From Sulfuricurvum sp. (GTDB lineage: Bacteria; Campylobacterota; Campylobacteria; Campylobacterales; Sulfurimonadaceae): a stretch of DNA of 64,000 nucleotides. Of the stretch, positions 19,051 through 30,806 are shown in pieces (the stretch's first letter is position 1; each line of letters starts with the position of its first letter). The stretch covers positions 124,001-188,000 of the forward strand of contig NZ_JAQTUH010000002.1 of NCBI RefSeq assembly GCF_028710345.1. The letters run 5' to 3'. The notes under the pieces are model-generated. The model worked only from the letters and a program-made list of their open reading frames with translations, did not search any database and had not been told where the DNA came from. Both the position numbers and the translations under genes were made by a program.

Positions 19051-20568
19051 GTGGTAGCAAAAGTACAAGCAGATGAAATCAGTTCAATCATTAAAGAGAG
19101 AATTGGAAATTTCGAACTTAACGTAGATATTAATGAAACTGGTAAAATCGTCTCATATGGAGATGGAATTGCCCAAGTATACGGTCTTAATAACATTATG
19201 GCCGGAGAAATGGTTGAATTCGAAGACGGGACTCAAGGTTTAGTCATGAATCTTGAGGAGAGCAGTGTCGGTATCGTTGTTCTTGGACGTGCAAAAGCAC
19301 TTCGCGAAGGTATGAGCGTTAAACGTCTTGGACGTTTATTGAAAGTTCCTGTCGGGGAAGCATTGCTAGGTCGTGTTGTTAATGCACTTGGAGAACCGAT
19401 TGATGGAAAAGGTCCGATTGAAACGACTGAAAGCCGTTTTATCGAAGAAAAAGCACCTGGTATTATGTCTCGTAAATCGGTTCATGAACCAATGGCAACC
19501 GGTATCAAATCTATTGATGCCCTTGTTCCAATCGGTCGTGGTCAACGCGAACTTATCATCGGTGACCGTCAAACAGGTAAAACAACCGTTGCTCTTGATG
19601 CGATTATGAACCAAAAAGGTAACGGCGTAGTATGTATCTATGTTGCTATCGGTCAAAAAGAATCAACTGTTGCTAACGTTATCCGTCGTCTTGAAGAAGC
19701 GGGAGCTATGGAGTACACTATCGTTGTCTCTTCATCAGCTTCTGAAGCGGCAGCTCTCCAATTCCTTGCACCGTATACCGGTGTAACGATGGGTGAGTAC
19801 TTCCGTGATTCTGCACGTCATGGGTTGATCGTTTATGATGATCTCTCTAAACATGCGGTTGCGTATCGTGAAATGTCTTTGATCCTCCGCCGCCCTCCGG
19901 GTCGTGAAGCGTATCCAGGGGATGTATTCTATATCCACTCACGTTTGTTAGAGCGTGCAGCAAAATTGAATGACGAATTGGGTGCAGGTTCTTTGACCGC
20001 TCTTCCAATTATCGAAACTCAAGCGGGTGACGTTGCGGCGTATATCCCAACTAACGTTATTTCGATTACTGATGGTCAAATTTTCTTGGAAACTGATTTG
20101 TTCAATGCAGGTATCCGTCCGGCAATCAACGTTGGTCTTTCTGTATCACGTGTCGGTGGTGCTGCTCAAATCAAAGCAACGAAACAAGTGGCTGGGACAT
20201 TACGTCTTGATTTGGCACAATACCGTGAGCTTCAAGCGTTTGCACAATTCGCTTCTGATTTGGATGAAGTGAGCCGTAAACAACTTGAGCGTGGTCAACG
20301 TATGGTGGAAGTATTGAAACAACCTCCATACTCTCCACTCGGTGCAGATAAACAATCATTGATTATCTTCGCAGGTAATGAAGGGTATCTTGATGATCTT
20401 CCGGCATCTGCTGTTGTGAAATTTGAAGCTGAACTTTATCCATTTGTTGAAGCATCGTATCCACAAATTTTTGAGAATATTAAAACTACTTCTCAAATTA
20501 ACGATGAAACTAAAGGAATGATGAAAAAAGCGATCGAAGAGTTTAAAACTACTTTCGTTGCTAACTAA
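19051..20568 (+). CDS. atpA: ATP synthase F1 subunit alpha
   Basis: 505 residues, full length. Starts at GTG with AAAGGAG upstream. P-loop [13 protein letters not shown], family block [18 protein letters not shown] and the alpha signature [14 protein letters not shown]. Non-catalytic nucleotide-binding subunit of the F1 head. Confidence 0.99.
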   Translation: MVAKVQADEISSIIKERIGNFELNVDINETGKIVSYGDGIAQVYGLNNIMAGEMVEFEDGTQGLVMNLEESSVGIVVLGRAKALREGMSVKRLGRLLKVPVGEALLGRVVNALGEPIDGKGPIETTESRFIEEKAPGIMSRKSVHEPMATGIKSIDALVPIGRGQRELIIGDRQTGKTTVALDAIMNQKGNGVVCIYVAIGQKESTVANVIRRLEEAGAMEYTIVVSSSASEAAALQFLAPYTGVTMGEYFRDSARHGLIVYDDLSKHAVAYREMSLILRRPPGREAYPGDVFYIHSRLLERAAKLNDELGAGSLTALPIIETQAGDVAAYIPTNVISITDGQIFLETDLFNAGIRPAINVGLSVSRVGGAAQIKATKQVAGTLRLDLAQYRELQAFAQFASDLDEVSRKQLERGQRMVEVLKQPPYSPLGADKQSLIIFAGNEGYLDDLPASAVVKFEAELYPFVEASYPQIFENIKTTSQINDETKGMMKKAIEEFKTTFVAN

Positions 20569-20576
20569 GGATTTCT

Positions 20577-22879
<2,303 letters not shown>

Positions 22880-22899
22880 TTGCTTTTTAAAGGATTGAA

Positions 22900-23295
22900 A
22901 TGCATACTCTAGTTTTAGAAGTGCTAACTCCAAACGGCTCAATTTTTAACGGTCCTGTTACCAGTGTAACAGTTCCGGGAGAAGAGGGTGAGTTCGGTGT
23001 TCTTTCTCAGCACGTAGCATTGACAACACTTCTTAAAGCAGGTGTTATTGATATTATCAAAGAGAATGGTAAAAAAGAGTCCATAGTTGTCAACTGGGGC
23101 GTCGTTCAAGTTGCTAACAATACGGTTACCGTATTGGTCGATGGAGCCGTTGCTATTCGTGGTGATAGTGAAAGCGACATTGCGAAAGCTCTTGATGAAG
23201 CTAAAGCCCTTATCAGCAGTGTTGCAGATTCTCATGCGATGATCGCTTCTGTTTCTGCTCGCGTTGAATCAGCGGCACATAGCCATCTTCACTAA
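22900..23295 (+). CDS. atpC: ATP synthase F1 subunit epsilon
   Basis: 131 residues. N-terminal beta-sandwich (LVLEVLTPNGSIFNGPVTSVTVPGEEGEFGVL, of which GEEGEFGVL is diagnostic) and a short C-terminal helical hairpin. Last gene of the ATP synthase set; the tolQ homologue follows after only 5 bp, so read-through into the Tol-Pal genes is likely. Confidence 0.97.
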   Translation: MHTLVLEVLTPNGSIFNGPVTSVTVPGEEGEFGVLSQHVALTTLLKAGVIDIIKENGKKESIVVNWGVVQVANNTVTVLVDGAVAIRGDSESDIAKALDEAKALISSVADSHAMIASVSARVESAAHSHLH

Positions 23296-23300
23296 CGCTC

Positions 23301-23867
23301 ATGTTTGAGCTTCTTTCTGACTTTGTTGCTAAAAGCCATCCGGTTACGCTGGGTGTCTTATTAGTACTTTCCTGTTATTTTATCCTTATTAATTGGGTTT
23401 TTTTCTATAGATGGCTCTCTTTAAATCAATGGATTAGTGTCGAAAGTGAAACATTGGAAACGCTTTTGATGGGTTCTAACCGTTTGAACGAGCGTTCTTA
23501 TCTTAGCCATTTTGTAAAATCAGGAAATACTATCACAAAATCATTATTTGATTTAGCACAATATGCATCCACTAAAGAGGCAACAAAAGGGTTGACTGTT
23601 CTTTCGGTTGTGGCTTCTACTACCCCTTTTATTGGCTTGTTTGGAACGGTTATCTCTATTCTTGATACTTTTGATCATATTGGACAATCGAGTGGTACTA
23701 TGAGTATTATTGCTACAGGTGTATCTGATGCTCTGGTCGCAACTGCTTCGGGTATTTTTGTCGCTATTTTTGCCTATACTTATCATCAAATTTTGAAACG
23801 ACAATCATTCGAATTAGTTGGACTGATACGGATGCAAAGCGATTCACTATTGTCTAAAGAGCAATAA
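23301..23867 (+). CDS. tolQ: TolQ/ExbB-type proton channel subunit
   Basis: 188 residues of the MotA/TolQ/ExbB family. Three membrane helices: about 17-38, about 105-128 (GLTVLSVVASTTPFIGLFGTVISILD) and about 140-165 (IATGVSDALVATASGIFVAIFAY). Together with the ExbD-like protein it uses the proton gradient to energise TolA. Called TolQ rather than ExbB because tolB and pal follow in the same run. Confidence 0.9.
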   Translation: MFELLSDFVAKSHPVTLGVLLVLSCYFILINWVFFYRWLSLNQWISVESETLETLLMGSNRLNERSYLSHFVKSGNTITKSLFDLAQYASTKEATKGLTVLSVVASTTPFIGLFGTVISILDTFDHIGQSSGTMSIIATGVSDALVATASGIFVAIFAYTYHQILKRQSFELVGLIRMQSDSLLSKEQ

Positions 23868-23869
23868 AT

Positions 23870-24259
23870 ATGTTTGATTGGGATGAAAAACCTGAACTTA
23901 ACATTACACCTCTTGTGGATGTAATGTTAGTTCTTTTGGCAGTTTTAATGGTAATCTCTCCTAATATTGTTTACGAAGAGTTAATTAATCTCCCTAAGGG
24001 TTCAGCACAAACCGAAGTAAAAGAGAAAAAAGAGATTGAAATTGTTATTACCGATTCCAAACGTATAACGGTAAATAAAAAGCCGTTTGAGTTTGCTACC
24101 TTCAGTGATAATTTTGCCCTCTTTTCTAATCAATTTTCTAAAGAAAGTGTTGTTCGTATAAGTGCAGATCACCGCTTAGAATATGGAGATGTTATGGGAG
24201 TAATGAGTGGTGTTAAACATGCAGGATTAACCAATATATCATTAGCAACCAGTAACTAA
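23870..24259 (+). CDS. tolR: TolR/ExbD-type proton channel subunit
   Basis: 129 residues. Short cytoplasmic N-terminus, one membrane helix (about 14-36) with the proton-relay Asp in NITPLVDVMLVLLAVLMV, and a periplasmic domain (KESVVRISADHRLEYGDVMGVMSGVKHAG). Two bp after tolQ. Confidence 0.92.
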   Translation: MFDWDEKPELNITPLVDVMLVLLAVLMVISPNIVYEELINLPKGSAQTEVKEKKEIEIVITDSKRITVNKKPFEFATFSDNFALFSNQFSKESVVRISADHRLEYGDVMGVMSGVKHAGLTNISLATSN

Positions 24260-24267
24260 ACACGCCT

Positions 24268-25014
24268 ATGCCCATAGAAAATAATAAACTTTTTTTCCTT
24301 AGTGGAGTTCTTTCATTCCTACTATTTGCTTTGATTGTAATAATTGTTGCATGGCAAGTAAATAACACTACTGCACTTCCTACATTTGCTATGGTTCAAA
24401 GCGATGTTATCTCTGTTTCGTTAGAGATGTCAGAAAAAAAAGTTTCTGAGCCGATTTTAAATGACAATAGCGAACCCTCAGTGGATCCTATTGAGCCTCC
24501 GCAACCTAAGCAAAAAGAGGTCAAAAAGAAATCAACACCTGTTCAGCCAAAAATTAATGATCTTTTTTCATCTGTTAAAACAACAGAAACTTCTCCCAAA
24601 AAAGAGTCAGTAGAATTGTCAAAACTTAATGAATTAGAGCAAAAAGTCCTCTCTACTAAACGGGATTCACAACTTTTTGAAAAAGCAAAAAATGTTAATT
24701 TAGCTAAGTCGGGTGTAAAAATGCTCACTCCATCGAGTGGACCGTTGGTGAACGAATATTATGCTAAAGTGCAGGGGATAATTTATACAAATTTTCATCC
24801 GGCATCGGGGACAGAAGGTTTTAGCGCAAGAGTTAGAATTACGTTGAATTCTAATGGATCATTGTCTGGATATCGAGTGATTAGTTATTCGGGTAATACA
24901 CTATTTAACGCAGAAGTTGATTGGTTGAAAGAGAGGTTGAAACAAGTATCTTTACCCTCCCATCCACAAGGTGAAACGGCAGTTTTTGAAATTATTTTGA
25001 CAGCTAAGGATTAG
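24268..25014 (+). CDS. tolA: TolA/TonB-like energy-transducing protein
   Basis: 248 residues. N-terminal membrane anchor (about 9-33). A Pro/Lys-rich linker (about 70-130: DPIEPPQPKQKEVKKKST) spans the periplasm. The C-terminal TonB/TolA-type domain (about 160-248) reads NEYYAKVQGIIYTNFHPAS, then GSLSGYRVISYSGN. Position between tolR and tolB supports the TolA role. The linker is shorter and more proline-rich than the long Ala/Lys helix of E. coli TolA, so TonB-like annotation would also be defensible. Confidence 0.85.
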   Translation: MPIENNKLFFLSGVLSFLLFALIVIIVAWQVNNTTALPTFAMVQSDVISVSLEMSEKKVSEPILNDNSEPSVDPIEPPQPKQKEVKKKSTPVQPKINDLFSSVKTTETSPKKESVELSKLNELEQKVLSTKRDSQLFEKAKNVNLAKSGVKMLTPSSGPLVNEYYAKVQGIIYTNFHPASGTEGFSARVRITLNSNGSLSGYRVISYSGNTLFNAEVDWLKERLKQVSLPSHPQGETAVFEIILTAKD

Positions 25015-25015
25015 A

Positions 25016-26245
25016 ATGCGTTATTGGATTATATTAGTTATTTGGAGTGTAACACTTTTTGGGGTAGATACGACTCTTGAAGTGACTAAAAATGTTGGAA
25101 CGCTGGCAAAGCTTGTCATAGAAGATGGAAGTCTTGGTGGAATAGATTCTGATCAAAAGTTTCATAAAATGTTGAGTGCAGATATGAAAGTCGTTTCTCT
25201 TTTTGATGTGGATGATTCATATGCATTGCAATCGTATGAAAAATTTGAACCTGCAACCTCTCATAAAAATGCAGCTTTTGTCCTCCGTTATCGTTTATCT
25301 GATGATGGAAGTGGAGGATATAAAAGTGATGTTAAGTTGCTTCAAAACGGTTTAGAACTTTTTTCAAAAACGTACTACCTTAAACAACGTGAGATGGTTG
25401 TTTTTCTATCGCACTCTATTGCTTATGATATAAATGCAAAAATGGGGGGGACACCATTAGAGTGGATGAAACGAAAAGTGTTATTAGTTCGTCTCAGTGG
25501 TGCTAAACGTTCCGAAATTGTGGCGGCAGATTATACCCTTTCGTATCAAAAAGTAATTTTGAGCGGAGGGATGTATGGTTTTGCAAAATGGGCAAACCGT
25601 GAGCAAACCGATTTTTATTATACTTCTTTAGGTGATTTTAAACCGACTATTTATAAAGCTAATTTAGCAACAGCTCAAAAGCAGCCTATCATCTCATCGG
25701 ATGGGATGGCGGTATGTTCGGATGTCAGTGAAAATGCTCAGCAGTTGTTACTCACTTTAGCCCCTAACGGTCAGCCCGATATTTATTTGTATGATTTGGT
25801 TTCTCATACAAAAACAAAGATCACAGATTACTCAGGAATTGATGTGAATGGGCAGTTTATGGGGAATGATACGATCGCTTTTGTCTCAAACCGTTATGGA
25901 AATCCAAATATTTTTTCAAAAAAAATAGATGGAAATGCGATTACTCAATTGGTTTTTGGAGGAAAAAATAACTCATCATGTACAACCTACCGCAATTTAT
26001 TAGCGTATAAAACTCGTGAAGAGAATGGATTTAATCTGTACCTTATGAATTTGAATTCAAATTCACTCCGACGTTTGACGAGTAGCGGAGATAATGATTA
26101 TCCTCGTTTTTCGTATGACGGAGAGGCATTGTTGCATATTAAACAAGAGGGATCGCAAAGTTTATTGGGGATTATACGATTAGGATTAAATAAAAGCTTT
26201 ACATTTCCTCTTCATGTAGGGAGAATACAATCAATAGATTGGTGA
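25016..26245 (+). CDS. tolB: Tol-Pal system beta-propeller protein TolB
   Basis: 409 residues, periplasmic. Signal peptide (about 1-17, ending LFGVD), N-terminal domain, then beta-propeller repeats around ANGQPDIYLYDLVSHTKTKITDYSG, FVSNRYGNPNIFSKKIDG and RLTSSGDNDYPRFSYDGEALLHI. Interacts with Pal and TolA during outer-membrane constriction. Follows tolA by 1 bp. Confidence 0.94.
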   Translation: MRYWIILVIWSVTLFGVDTTLEVTKNVGTLAKLVIEDGSLGGIDSDQKFHKMLSADMKVVSLFDVDDSYALQSYEKFEPATSHKNAAFVLRYRLSDDGSGGYKSDVKLLQNGLELFSKTYYLKQREMVVFLSHSIAYDINAKMGGTPLEWMKRKVLLVRLSGAKRSEIVAADYTLSYQKVILSGGMYGFAKWANREQTDFYYTSLGDFKPTIYKANLATAQKQPIISSDGMAVCSDVSENAQQLLLTLAPNGQPDIYLYDLVSHTKTKITDYSGIDVNGQFMGNDTIAFVSNRYGNPNIFSKKIDGNAITQLVFGGKNNSSCTTYRNLLAYKTREENGFNLYLMNLNSNSLRRLTSSGDNDYPRFSYDGEALLHIKQEGSQSLLGIIRLGLNKSFTFPLHVGRIQSIDW

Positions 26246-26260
26246 TTAACATTTTTTTGG

Positions 26261-26266
26261 TATAAT
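26261..26266 (+). promoter_or_regulatory. -10 box for pal
   Basis: GGTATAATTCC is 31 bp before the pal start. TAAGGAG precedes the ATG. A separate promoter suits a gene made in large amounts, even though it lies inside the tol run. Confidence 0.55.
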
Positions 26267-26297
26267 TCCAATTATAAAAATCATAAGGAGTTTCATA

Positions 26298-26891
26298 ATG
26301 AAACGTATTGCGTATCTGAGCGGGGTTTTGGCATTATTGGTATTTAGCGGATGTTCTACTAAGGAACCAACAATCGATGCAACTGCTAATGGAAGTACTT
26401 TAAGTAGTGGTACTAATAGTCAAACACAAACAGCAGCAAATAGTACACCTGCATCAGTCTCTAGTACGGATAAATCAGCTGTAATTGCTCCGGTTACAAA
26501 TGCAAATGCAACCGATACAAATGTAAATAGCAACGTCAATGGTAATTCAGGTGCTATGGTCGATGGTGCTAAAGGGGTAGCAAGTATCTATTTTGATTAT
26601 GATAAATTTGATATTCGTAATGATATGCAAGAAGCAATGAAAACAAATGCTGCATTGACAAAAAACAAAACCGTCAAACTTGAAGGTAATTGTGATGAAT
26701 TTGGTAGTGATGAATACAATTTTGCTCTTGGTCTTAAACGTGCAAACAGTGTAAAAACTGCTCTTGTTAATAGTGGACTAAGCGCTGATTCAATCAGTAT
26801 GACCAGTTTAGGTGAAGGCAATCCGGCATGTAGTGAAAAAACCCAAGAGTGTTGGGCAAAAAATCGTCGTGTTGATCTTAAACTTCAATAA
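26298..26891 (+). CDS. pal: Peptidoglycan-associated lipoprotein Pal
   Basis: 197 residues. Lipoprotein signal with lipobox LLVFSGC (Cys19). A Thr/Ser/Asn/Ala-rich low-complexity linker covers about 20-95. The OmpA-like peptidoglycan-binding domain (about 97-197) has SIYFDYDKFDI, LEGNCDEFGSDEYNFALGLKRA and the final KNRRVDLKL. The linker is longer than in E. coli Pal. Confidence 0.96.
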   Translation: MKRIAYLSGVLALLVFSGCSTKEPTIDATANGSTLSSGTNSQTQTAANSTPASVSSTDKSAVIAPVTNANATDTNVNSNVNGNSGAMVDGAKGVASIYFDYDKFDIRNDMQEAMKTNAALTKNKTVKLEGNCDEFGSDEYNFALGLKRANSVKTALVNSGLSADSISMTSLGEGNPACSEKTQECWAKNRRVDLKLQ

Positions 26892-27752
26892 ATGCGATTT
26901 TTAGTACTATTCCCTCTTTTTTGCTCCTACCTACTTGCATCAGAGCCATCGGCTTTTGGTGCTGGTGATTTGAATAACCCCAATCCTTATGGCTTAACTC
27001 ATGAAGAAAAATTGATTCAAGAAAATAAAAAAGAGATTGAGGGAATTGCACACAAAAACAATCTTCAAACTGCTAAAGTAGAATCGGTTAGTGAGCGTCT
27101 TGATGGTATGCAAGGTATTATTGAAGGATTATCACAGTCGGTCAATGAACAAAAAATTGCCATTAGTAATCTGAGTACAGTAGTAAGTGATAATAATCAA
27201 TCAGCTCTTTTGGATGCATTGTCAAAGCAAAATAGCACTAATGAAGCTAATATTGTCCAATTAAAAACAGTATTGGAAGAACTTTCCAGCACAGTAGATG
27301 CGATTAACACTTCGTATGTCAGTAAGGAAGAATTTTCTGCATTGATGAAAGAACTTAAGGTTTCTGTTTCAAGTGCACCAAAAAAGCTTGACAACCCTGC
27401 GATGGAGAAAGAAGCTAAAAATCTTTTCGATCAAAAAAAATACGATGAAGCACAATCCTATTATGAAATGATGGTACAGAAGAAGTATAAAGTTTCTGAT
27501 GCAACGTTTTGGATAGGTGAATGTTATTTTGAACGTAAAAAGTACAAAGATGCAATTGGGTACTATAAGCAAAGTGCAGCACAAAATGAAAAGGCATTGT
27601 ATATGCCGACACTCCTTTTGCATACGGGGATGTCGATGGAAGCAAATGGTGATATAGCGAGTGCAAAAGCATTTTACAACGCAACCGTTTCAAAATTTTC
27701 AGGATCGGGTGCTGCAACAACTGCAAAAGAGAAATTGGCTAAGCTAAAATAG
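26892..27752 (+). CDS. cpoB: Tol-Pal-associated TPR protein CpoB/YbgF
   Basis: 286 residues. Signal peptide (about 1-16), coiled-coil region (about 45-140) and C-terminal tetratricopeptide repeats (about 160-286: EAKNLFDQKKYDEAQSYYEMM, ATFWIGECYFERKKYKDAIGYY). CpoB coordinates peptidoglycan synthesis and outer-membrane constriction in E. coli. It begins at the base after the pal stop codon. Confidence 0.92.
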   Translation: MRFLVLFPLFCSYLLASEPSAFGAGDLNNPNPYGLTHEEKLIQENKKEIEGIAHKNNLQTAKVESVSERLDGMQGIIEGLSQSVNEQKIAISNLSTVVSDNNQSALLDALSKQNSTNEANIVQLKTVLEELSSTVDAINTSYVSKEEFSALMKELKVSVSSAPKKLDNPAMEKEAKNLFDQKKYDEAQSYYEMMVQKKYKVSDATFWIGECYFERKKYKDAIGYYKQSAAQNEKALYMPTLLLHTGMSMEANGDIASAKAFYNATVSKFSGSGAATTAKEKLAKLK

Positions 27753-27791
27753 CTATTTCTCTCTTTTCAGCCAAAGCAGAGCAAAATGTGC

Positions 27792-27797
27792 TAAAAT
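27792..27797 (+). promoter_or_regulatory. -10 box for slyD
   Basis: GTGCTAAAATCCC lies about 31 bp before the slyD start in the 75-bp gap after cpoB. AAGGAC precedes the ATG. Confidence 0.45.
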
Positions 27798-27827
27798 CCC
27801 AGTGATTAAAAAAACAAGGACAATGAT

Positions 27828-28349
27828 ATGGCAATTGAAGCAAATCAGATCGTTTCGATCGAGTATGAAGTACGCGATGGAGCAACAGTAGTAGACAGTA
27901 ATGTAGGCGGACACCCATTGGTATTTATGTTTGGAAAAGGGCAAATTATCCCTGGCTTAGAAAACGGTATCGCTCACATGAGTATTGGTGAAAAAGGGGA
28001 TGTTCTTGTAAAAGCTGCTGATGCATATGGCGATTATAATGAAGATGCTCAACAAGAACTTCCACGTGAACAATTTGCAGGGATTGATTTAAATGTTGGT
28101 ATGACATTATACGGTCAAGGTGAAGATGGTGGAACAGTTCAAGTAACGGTTAAAGATATTAAAGATGATAACGTTATTATCGACTTCAATCACCCACTTG
28201 CTGGCAAAGACTTGATGTTTACTGTAACCATTAACAATGTACGTGATGCATCGGTTGAGGAAGCTATGAGCGGTATTCCTGCTGAGAATAAAATGGAAGA
28301 ATCCGGATGTTGTGGAAGCGGTGGTAATCACGGTTGTGGATGTCACTAA
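27828..28349 (+). CDS. slyD: FKBP-type peptidyl-prolyl isomerase SlyD
   Basis: 173 residues. FKBP domain interrupted by an IF (insert-in-flap) chaperone domain, as in SlyD: YEVRDGATVVDSNVGGHPLVFMFGKGQIIPGLENGI, then the flap insert DAYGDYNEDAQQELPREQF. The C-terminal tail ESGCCGSGGNHGCGCH is Cys/His rich and should bind nickel or another soft metal, a SlyD trait tied to hydrogenase and urease maturation. The last 38 bp overlap the next gene. Confidence 0.95.
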   Translation: MAIEANQIVSIEYEVRDGATVVDSNVGGHPLVFMFGKGQIIPGLENGIAHMSIGEKGDVLVKAADAYGDYNEDAQQELPREQFAGIDLNVGMTLYGQGEDGGTVQVTVKDIKDDNVIIDFNHPLAGKDLMFTVTINNVRDASVEEAMSGIPAENKMEESGCCGSGGNHGCGCH

Positions 28350-29103
28350 TTTTTTAACTGCCTCAAATGCCTCGCATGAGGCATTAAAAACTGCTAATTT
28401 GTTAAAAGGTCTATCGGTCAATGCCATGATTATGGGTGAACGAGGGACTGGAAAACTCACTCTCGCGCGCACTATTTTGCCCTCTGCTCCTGTTATAGAT
28501 GGTCAACATTTTGATGAACTTTTAAATGCATTGGAAAAATACGATACGATTATTATTCACCGATTGGATGATATTGCTAATTTAAAACGTTTTGAAGAGA
28601 CTTTAAACAGAACCAAAACACGGGTTATTGCCACCGGCGGTTTTCGCTATACATCAGAGCAACTCGAAAATATTTTTAGTATCCGATTTTTAATCCCTCC
28701 ATTACGAGAACGTCTTGAAGATATAGCACTTTTAAGTGAACTTTTTGTTCAAGAAGCAGCGATAACGTTTGGAAAAATAGAGTTTAAAAATATAGAAAAT
28801 ATTCGTCATGATGTGAGTGAAAATGCTATATCACTACGTCGTCAAATTTATTTACACTGCTTGCTAAGCGGTATAGAAGAAAATAATTTGATGGATGTAA
28901 TGGAAAATTTTTTATTTTCCAGAATGGGAAGTAATAACGACTATAGAAAGTTTTTACATCTTTTTGAAGTGCCACTTATACGAGCAGGGATTAAAAAATT
29001 CAAATCCCAATTACAGTTAGCAGATAGATTAGGGCTTAATCGAAATACATTACGTAAAAAAATCTCAGATCATGCAGAATATAACTTAGAACTTAAGGAA
29101 TAA
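28312..29103 (+). CDS. NtrC-like AAA+ protein without receiver or GAFTGA loop, with Fis-type HTH
   Basis: Up to 263 residues. A Walker A-like GERGTGK lies at about 42-48. The NtrC-family stretch FLIPPLRERLEDIALLSELF carries the arginine-finger region, and the C-terminal Fis-type helix-turn-helix reads LQLADRLGLNRNTLRKKI. The sigma-54 contact loop GAFTGA is missing: only about 40 residues separate Walker A from the next strand. The Walker B region reads IIIHRLDDI instead of xFLDEI. It is therefore unlikely to activate sigma-54 RNA polymerase and may be a DNA-binding or scaffold relic. GTG starts are possible at 28312, 28321 and 28336, all inside the slyD 3' end. It ends 2 bp before fabD. Confidence 0.78.
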   Translation: MEAVVITVVDVTNFLTASNASHEALKTANLLKGLSVNAMIMGERGTGKLTLARTILPSAPVIDGQHFDELLNALEKYDTIIIHRLDDIANLKRFEETLNRTKTRVIATGGFRYTSEQLENIFSIRFLIPPLRERLEDIALLSELFVQEAAITFGKIEFKNIENIRHDVSENAISLRRQIYLHCLLSGIEENNLMDVMENFLFSRMGSNNDYRKFLHLFEVPLIRAGIKKFKSQLQLADRLGLNRNTLRKKISDHAEYNLELKE

Positions 29104-29105
29104 AG

Positions 29106-30041
29106 ATGTCAAAAAAAATAGCAATGATTTTTCCGGGGCAAGGATCACAAACCATCGGAATGGGAAAATCATTTTACGAAAACAGTGAGAAAGCACGTTC
29201 CATGTTTGAACGTGCAGGAGAACGTATCGGTGTTGATTTTTCAAAGTTATTATTTGAAGAGAATGAACAAATTAATGAAACAGCCTATACTCAACCCGCT
29301 ATTTTGCTTATTTCTATTATTGCGTATACATTGTTTCAAGAAGCTCGTCCAACTAACGCAACTTTGTTTCTAGGGCATTCTTTAGGTGAGTTGAGTGCTT
29401 TGTGTGCAAGCGGTGCTATTGATTATGTGGATGCGGTAGAGCTTGTCCATAAACGCGGCTTGTTAATGCAGCAAGCGTGTGAGGGGATCAGTGCGGGGAT
29501 GATGGTTATTTTGGGGTTGGATGATGCAAAAGTTGAAGAGATTTGTCTATCTGCTAACACTGAGGGAAAACGAGTTTGGCCGGCGAATTATAATCAAACA
29601 GGACAACTTGTCGTAGCGGGGATTAAAGAAGATTTGCAAGCTATGGAGAGTCTCTTTAAAGAAGCAGGTGCAAAACGTGCGATGCTTCTCAATATGTCGA
29701 TAGCGAGTCATTGTCCTCTCTTAGCCAGTGCAATGGAACCATTGGGTGAAGCGATGGAGAATATGGTGGGAGAGAGTTTTAGTGCCCCTATTGTCTCTAA
29801 TGCTTCAATGGAGAAATACGCTACCAAAAAAGAAGCGATAGAGTGGCTTAAAGTACAATTGATTCAGCCTGTTAAATACAAACAATCGATTGAATCTATT
29901 GCTTCAGAAGTAGAGATGATGATTGAGTTTGGTAACGGTTCGGTTCTCAAAGGATTAAACAAAAAAATTGTTCCTGATATTGAGACCATGAATGTGTCGG
30001 ATATGGAAACATTGGCAAAGGTTTGTGAAGCACTCTCATGA
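29106..30041 (+). CDS. fabD: Malonyl-CoA:ACP transacylase
   Basis: 311 residues. Loads malonyl groups onto acyl carrier protein for fatty-acid synthesis. N-terminal MIFPGQGSQTIGMG, nucleophile Ser in GHSLGELSAL, GMMVILGLDD, and catalytic His in NMSIASHCPLL. AAGGAATAAAG upstream. Stop overlaps the next start (ATGA). Confidence 0.97.
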   Translation: MSKKIAMIFPGQGSQTIGMGKSFYENSEKARSMFERAGERIGVDFSKLLFEENEQINETAYTQPAILLISIIAYTLFQEARPTNATLFLGHSLGELSALCASGAIDYVDAVELVHKRGLLMQQACEGISAGMMVILGLDDAKVEEICLSANTEGKRVWPANYNQTGQLVVAGIKEDLQAMESLFKEAGAKRAMLLNMSIASHCPLLASAMEPLGEAMENMVGESFSAPIVSNASMEKYATKKEAIEWLKVQLIQPVKYKQSIESIASEVEMMIEFGNGSVLKGLNKKIVPDIETMNVSDMETLAKVCEALS

Positions 30042-30796
30042 ATGTAGCCCTCATCCAATCATCGCCGAAACTAAGTCGTTCTAACCTCTCTGATGTGATT
30101 GCTTTGATTGAGGCTAATGCACATGCTGATGTGGTTGTTTTTCCTGAACTTGCGCTTAGTGGCTATATGCTTCAAGATAAACTTTTTGAAGATGCGTGGA
30201 ATAGTGATGAATTGGAACCGTTGGCGCAGTTAAGCAATCGGTGTGATATCGCCATTGGGGCAGCTTTATGGGATGGGGGAAGTGTTTATAACAGTGCTCT
30301 CTATTTTAGCGGTGGCAAGTTAGTTCACACGCATCATAAAAATCATCTTCCAACCTATGGAATGTTTGAAGAGGGACGCTATTTTGCAGCCGGTGAAGAG
30401 ATCGTAAGTTTTAAAACAACTTATGGAAATGCCGTTATGGTAGTGTGCGAAGATGTGTGGAGGGGGGAAAGTTTTGCTAAGCTTTCCACCCTCGATGTTG
30501 ATGTAATCTACGTTATGGCAGCCTCTCCAGCACGTGATTTTGGTGATAATGGTCTTATAATTGAAGCTCAATGGGATGCGTTGTTAAAATCTCTTGCGTT
30601 ACTTACTAAAGCGTATGTTATTTTTGTCAATCGTGTCGGTTTTGAAGATGGACTAGGTTTTTGGGGAGGAAGTCGTGTTATTACCCCTGCTGGGATTGTA
30701 GAACATCAGCTTTCCCTTTTTAAAACAGAAGCAAAGCAAGTTGAGTTAAACCATTCACTCCAAAAACTAGCCCGTTATATTGGAAAAAATACCTAA
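30038..30796 (+). CDS. Nitrilase-superfamily amidohydrolase (NAD synthetase glutaminase-like)
   Basis: 252 residues with the intact Glu-Lys-Cys triad of the carbon-nitrogen hydrolase fold: Glu37 (VFPELALSGY), Lys101 (HHKNHLP) and Cys137 (VVCEDVW). FPELALSGY and CEDVW resemble the amidase domain of glutamine-dependent NAD synthetase, but the synthetase domain is absent. It could supply ammonia to a separate NadE or act on another amide. Overlaps fabD by 4 bp. Its intact triad contrasts with the paralogue at 50822. Confidence 0.85.
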   Translation: MNVALIQSSPKLSRSNLSDVIALIEANAHADVVVFPELALSGYMLQDKLFEDAWNSDELEPLAQLSNRCDIAIGAALWDGGSVYNSALYFSGGKLVHTHHKNHLPTYGMFEEGRYFAAGEEIVSFKTTYGNAVMVVCEDVWRGESFAKLSTLDVDVIYVMAASPARDFGDNGLIIEAQWDALLKSLALLTKAYVIFVNRVGFEDGLGFWGGSRVITPAGIVEHQLSLFKTEAKQVELNHSLQKLARYIGKNT

Positions 30797-30806
30797 GGAA
30801 TCAATA

